From Achatina immaculata (lineage: Eukaryota > Mollusca > Gastropoda > Stylommatophora > Achatinidae), in contig CM019716.1 in NCBI GenBank assembly GCA_009760885.1, forward strand, positions 4,874,438 through 4,938,437: a stretch of 64,000 nucleotides of DNA, read 5' to 3'. Position 1 is the first letter of the stretch. Every line of letters begins with the position of its first letter. The notes under the pieces are model-generated. The model made no database searches, was not told where the DNA came from, and was given only the letters and a program-made list of their open reading frames with translations. Positions 59,120-64,000 of the stretch are shown piece by piece. The position numbers were made by a program, and so were the translations under genes.

Positions 59120-60485
59120 GGTCTGTACTCTGACAACCACCACAGTGATAGCTCACCTACACTCTGACAACCACCACACTGACAGCTCACCTACACTCTC
59201 TACTGACACCCACCACAGTGATAGCTCACCTACACTCTGACAACCACCACACTGATAGCTCACCTACATTCTGACAACCACCACACTGATAGCTCACCTA
59301 CACTCTGACAACCACCACACTGATAGCTCACCTACATTCTGACAACCACCACACTGATAGCTCACCTACACTCTGACAACCACCACACTGATAGCTCACC
59401 TACACTCTGACAACCACCACACTGATAGCTCACCTACATTCTGACAACCACCACACTGATAGCTCACCTACACTCTGACAACCACCACACTGATAGCTCA
59501 CCTACACTCTGACAACCACCACACTGATAGCTCACCTACATTCTGACAACCACCACACTGATAGCTCACCTACACTCTGACAACCACCACACTGATAGCT
59601 CACCTACACTCTGACAACCACCACACTGATAGCTCACCTACATTCTGACAACCACCACACTGATAGCTCACCTACATTCTGACAACCACCACACTGATAG
59701 CTCACCTACATTCTGACAACCACCACACTGATAGCTCACCTACACTCTGACAACCACCACACTGATAGCTTACCTACACTCTGACAACCACCACACTGAT
59801 AGCTCACCTACACTCTGACAACCACCACAATGATAGCTTGCTTGCACTCTGACAACCACCACAGTGATAGCTCACCTACACTCTGACAACCACCACACTG
59901 ATAGCTCACCTACACTCTGACAACCACCACACTGATAGCTCACCTACACTCTGACAACCACCACACTGATAGCTCACCTACACTCTGACAACCACCACAC
60001 TGATAGCTCACCTAAACTCTGACAACCACCACAGTGATAGCTCACCTACACTCTGACAACCACCACACTGATAGCTCACCTACATTCTGACAACCACCAC
60101 AGTGATAGCTTGCTTGCACTCTGACAACCACCACAGTGATAGCTTGCTTGCACTCTGACAACCACCACAGTGTTAGCTCACCTACACTCTGACAACCACC
60201 ACAGTGTTAGCTCACCTACACTCTGACAACCACCACAGTGATAGTTCACCTACATTTTGACAACCACCACAGTGATAGCTCACCTACACTCTGACAACCA
60301 CCACAGTGATAGCTTGCTTGCACTCTGACAACCACCACAGTGATAGCTCACCTACACTCTGACAACCACCACAGTGTTAGCTCACCTAAACTCTGACAAC
60401 CACCACAGTGATAGCTTGCTTGCACTCTGACAACCACCACAGTGATAGCTCACCTACACTCTGACAACCACCACAGTGGTAGCTT
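59120..60485 (+). repeat. 34-bp minisatellite, ~40 copies
   Basis: Unit TGATAGCTCACCTACACTCT plus GACAACCACCACAC. Variants CACAG, TTAGCTC and GCTTGCTTGC occur mainly in the right third. Confidence 0.96.
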
Positions 60486-61114
60486 GAATCCACTGCAGCA
60501 ATAACCTGAGCCACTGCTATGTCTAATCAATAAACTGATTACTCATTTTAGCACAACATGGCCTTTGACCTGCACTTCAGGGTCAAGGACTGGTATCATG
60601 TCTGAGCATGCTACCATACAATCTCTTATCTGTCTTACAAGACCCCCAGCGTGCTATAAGCTTCCTATTTCCAATGTCAACTACTGCAGGTCACCTGCTT
60701 CACCTATGATTAGCACTGGCTTTCACCTGCAAGTAAACGAGCTGAAAGCCACATAAACAACATTACTCTGTTACAAGGAACATGTTTATGACAAGAATTA
60801 TAGCGCCTAGAACCAAAGCAATACATTAATTGGCGCGAGAAAGGGAGAAATACACACGGGCACTGTTCGCGACATTCATTCAAAGGGAGACGATCACAAT
60901 TACGGCTGCTGCATAGATTACCGGCACTTAATGTTACACATGCAGATTATGCGCCCTGTTTATTTTAAAGCGCAGATCTCTTGGGTAACTATGCATCTTT
61001 TTAGAGTGTCTTGAACTACCTTCTTGTAATAATTTTTCACACTCTTACTGCCAGTGTTACTCTATACTTGTCAGCCTTGGACAATAAGCAAGCAGATGAA
61101 GCACATAAATTACT
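60486..61114. other. Unique block, no gene recognised
   Basis: High-complexity sequence, notably 60835-60975, without an ORF. A conserved non-coding element is possible but cannot be shown from one sequence. Confidence 0.35.
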
Positions 61115-61345
61115 GCTTTAGATCTGTCACAGAGACGTCTCTAGATCCTGATATGAAATCTGTCACAGAGACTTATCTAGATCCTGATATGAAATCTGTC
61201 ACAGAGACTTATCTAGATCCTGATATGAAATCTGTCACAGAGATTTATCTAGATCCTGATATGAAATCTGTCACAGAGACTTATCTAGATCCTGATATGA
61301 AATCTGTCACAGACACTTATCTAGATCCTGATATGAAATATATGT
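61115..61345 (+). repeat. 36-bp minisatellite, ~6.5 copies
   Basis: Unit GATCCTGATATGAAATCTGT plus CACAGAGACTTATCTA, diverging to the right up to ~61420. Confidence 0.95.
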
Positions 61346-61479
61346 CTGGATGCTGCATAAGACCTGTAACAGAGACTTGTCCAGAAACTGTAAGAAATCT
61401 GTGACAGACTTGTCTAGAAGTTGCAGGAGATCTACGTCAGGAAAAAATCAAGAACATTCTCATTTCAATTTCCAGCTGC

Positions 61480-62052
61480 AGTCACAGTTGTCACATAAGT
61501 TATTTGTGTGTGTGTTGAGCAGGAGCTGTCACATAAGTTATTTGTGTGTGTGTTGAGCAGGAGCTGTCACATAAGTTATTTGTGTGTGTGTTGAGCAGGA
61601 GCTGTCACATAAGTTATTTGTGTGTGTTGAGCAGGAGCTGTCACATAAGTTATTTGTGTGTGTTGAGCAGGAGCTGTCACATAAGTTATTTGTGTGTGTG
61701 TTGAGCAGGAGCTGTCACATAAGTTATTTTTGGTGTGTTGAGCAGGAGCTGTCACATAAGTTATTGTGTGTGTGTTGAGCAGGAGCTGTCACATAAGTTA
61801 TTTGTGTGTGTGTGAGCAGGAGCTGTCACATAAGTTATTGTGTGTGTGTTGAGCAGGAGCTGTCACATAAGTTATTTGTGTGTGTGTTGAGCAGGAGCTG
61901 TCACATAAGTTATTTGTGTGTGTGTTGAGCAGGAGCTGTCACATAAGTTATTTGTGTGTGTGTTGAGCAGGAGCTGTCACATAAGTTATTTTTGTGTGTG
62001 TTGAGCAGGAGCTGTCACATAAGTTATTTGTGTGTGTGTTGAGCAGGAGCTG
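61480..62052 (+). repeat. 36-38-bp minisatellite, ~15 copies
   Basis: Unit GAGCAGGAGCTGTCACATAA plus GTTATTTGTGTGTGTGTT. Length differences come from the internal (GT)n run, so a microsatellite is embedded in each unit. Confidence 0.95.
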
Positions 62053-62214
62053 AAACCTTTCACAAGTCTGGCAAATGTTACAGTAAACACAGAATACAGA
62101 CAATACTGTGAAATGCACTGAAAACACTGCTATTTTTGTTACAGAACAAGAACACATGAATTACTTATGTTTATTGATATGAAAAACAAAACAACATAAA
62201 ACAGAAATCACTTG

Positions 62215-62300
62215 TGCATGTGTGTGTGTACATGCATGCGTGTGTGAGAAAGAGAGAGAGATATACTGAGAGAGAGAGAGAAAGACAGAGAGAGTAAGAA
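62215..62300 (+). repeat. (GT)n/(GA)n low-complexity
   Basis: GT-rich then GA-rich simple sequence. Confidence 0.85.
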
Positions 62301-62404
62301 GAACTAAGTACTCTAAGCTAGACAACCATTTCAATGGATATTTGAAAAAGGAAGCAAACATGGCTGGTGAACTGTTCAAGGTGACATGGATACCAGACTA
62401 GTCC

Positions 62405-62830
62405 TCCATATAAAGCCTGTCTGTATGTCAACACAGTAGTGCTCAATATAGTCTTCTGTATGTTAGGATCGCTACTGGTCATATAAAGTCTCTCTGTATG
62501 TTAGGACCGCTACTGGTCATATAAAGTCTCTCTGTATGTTAGGATCACTACTGGTCATATAAAGTCTCTCTGTACGTTAGGACTACTACTGGTCATATAA
62601 AGTCTCTCTGTATGTTAGGATCGCTACTGGTCATATAAAGTCTCTCTGTATGTTAGGATCACTACTGGTCATATAAAGTCTCTCTGTATGTTAGGACCAC
62701 TTCTGGTCATATAAAGTCTCTCTGTATGTTAGGACCACTACTGCTCATATAAAGTCTGTATGTTAACACTGCTAATGCAAATTCTGTCTGTATGTCAACA
62801 CAGTAGTGCTCCATACAAAGTCTGTCAGTA
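62405..62830 (+). repeat. 38-bp minisatellite, ~10 copies
   Basis: Unit TATGTTAGGATCGCTACTGG plus TCATATAAAGTCTCTCTG. Outer units are diverged. Confidence 0.94.
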
Positions 62831-62884
62831 TGTCAATACAGCATTACTACGGTTTACCACACTTTCTCACTTCATTAAAATAAC

Positions 62885-64000
<1,116 letters not shown>

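Overview
This is a stretch of animal genomic DNA, most likely from an invertebrate and plausibly a mollusc. The evidence is several degenerate LINEs (RTE/BovB-like endonuclease-reverse transcriptases), two mariner DNA transposons, a tRNA-derived SINE, a hammerhead-like motif of the kind found in Penelope-like elements, and a very high density of minisatellites. The mollusc placement is inference from repeat style, not from a diagnostic gene. No prokaryotic features, rRNA or functional tRNA were seen, and no complete host protein-coding gene was found. The best host-gene evidence is one splice-bounded exon on the minus strand at 63752-63866, plus a weaker candidate exon ending at a splice donor near 34481. 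The rest is probably a large repeat-filled intron or intergenic space.

Layout. 0-2.4 kb: a minus-strand LINE tail (family D) with a 17-bp target-site duplication (TSD), split by a non-coding (GAA)n-tailed insertion with its own 8-bp TSD. 3.1-5.0 kb: a 5'-truncated RTE-like LINE (family A) with a 10-bp TSD. 6.3-12.1 kb: a nest of minus-strand LINEs, with family C split by a near-full-length family B element abutting a family D tail. 12.2-16.1 kb: three long minisatellites. 17.35-20.9 kb: a 3.5-kb structure with long inverted repeats whose arms contain a 28-bp tandem array, resembling a foldback element. 22.1 kb: a hammerhead-like/Penelope-like terminal motif. 25-33.5 kb: about ten unrelated minisatellites and LINE family E. 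34-46.6 kb: more minisatellites, a LINE D tail, a SINE with a 12-bp TSD, and a mariner that carries a 57-bp LINE D tail inside its transposase gene. 46.5-49.65 kb: a recent 1.74-kb tandem segmental duplication. 51.4-57.0 kb: two very long minisatellite fields, the first with higher-order duplications of about 0.9-1.0 kb. 57.3-58.6 kb: a second mariner. 59-63.7 kb: five more arrays, ending at the splice-bounded exon.

All recognised transposon genes are broken by stops, frameshifts or insertions. Their nesting gives relative ages. For example, family C is older than the B/D insertion, mariner 1 is older than the D tail within it, and the repeat array at 42.5-44.3 kb is older than mariner 1. The unusual property of the window is the number of independent minisatellites, with mostly 19-57-bp units and more than 30 unrelated unit sequences. 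By eye they occupy roughly a third to a half of the sequence.
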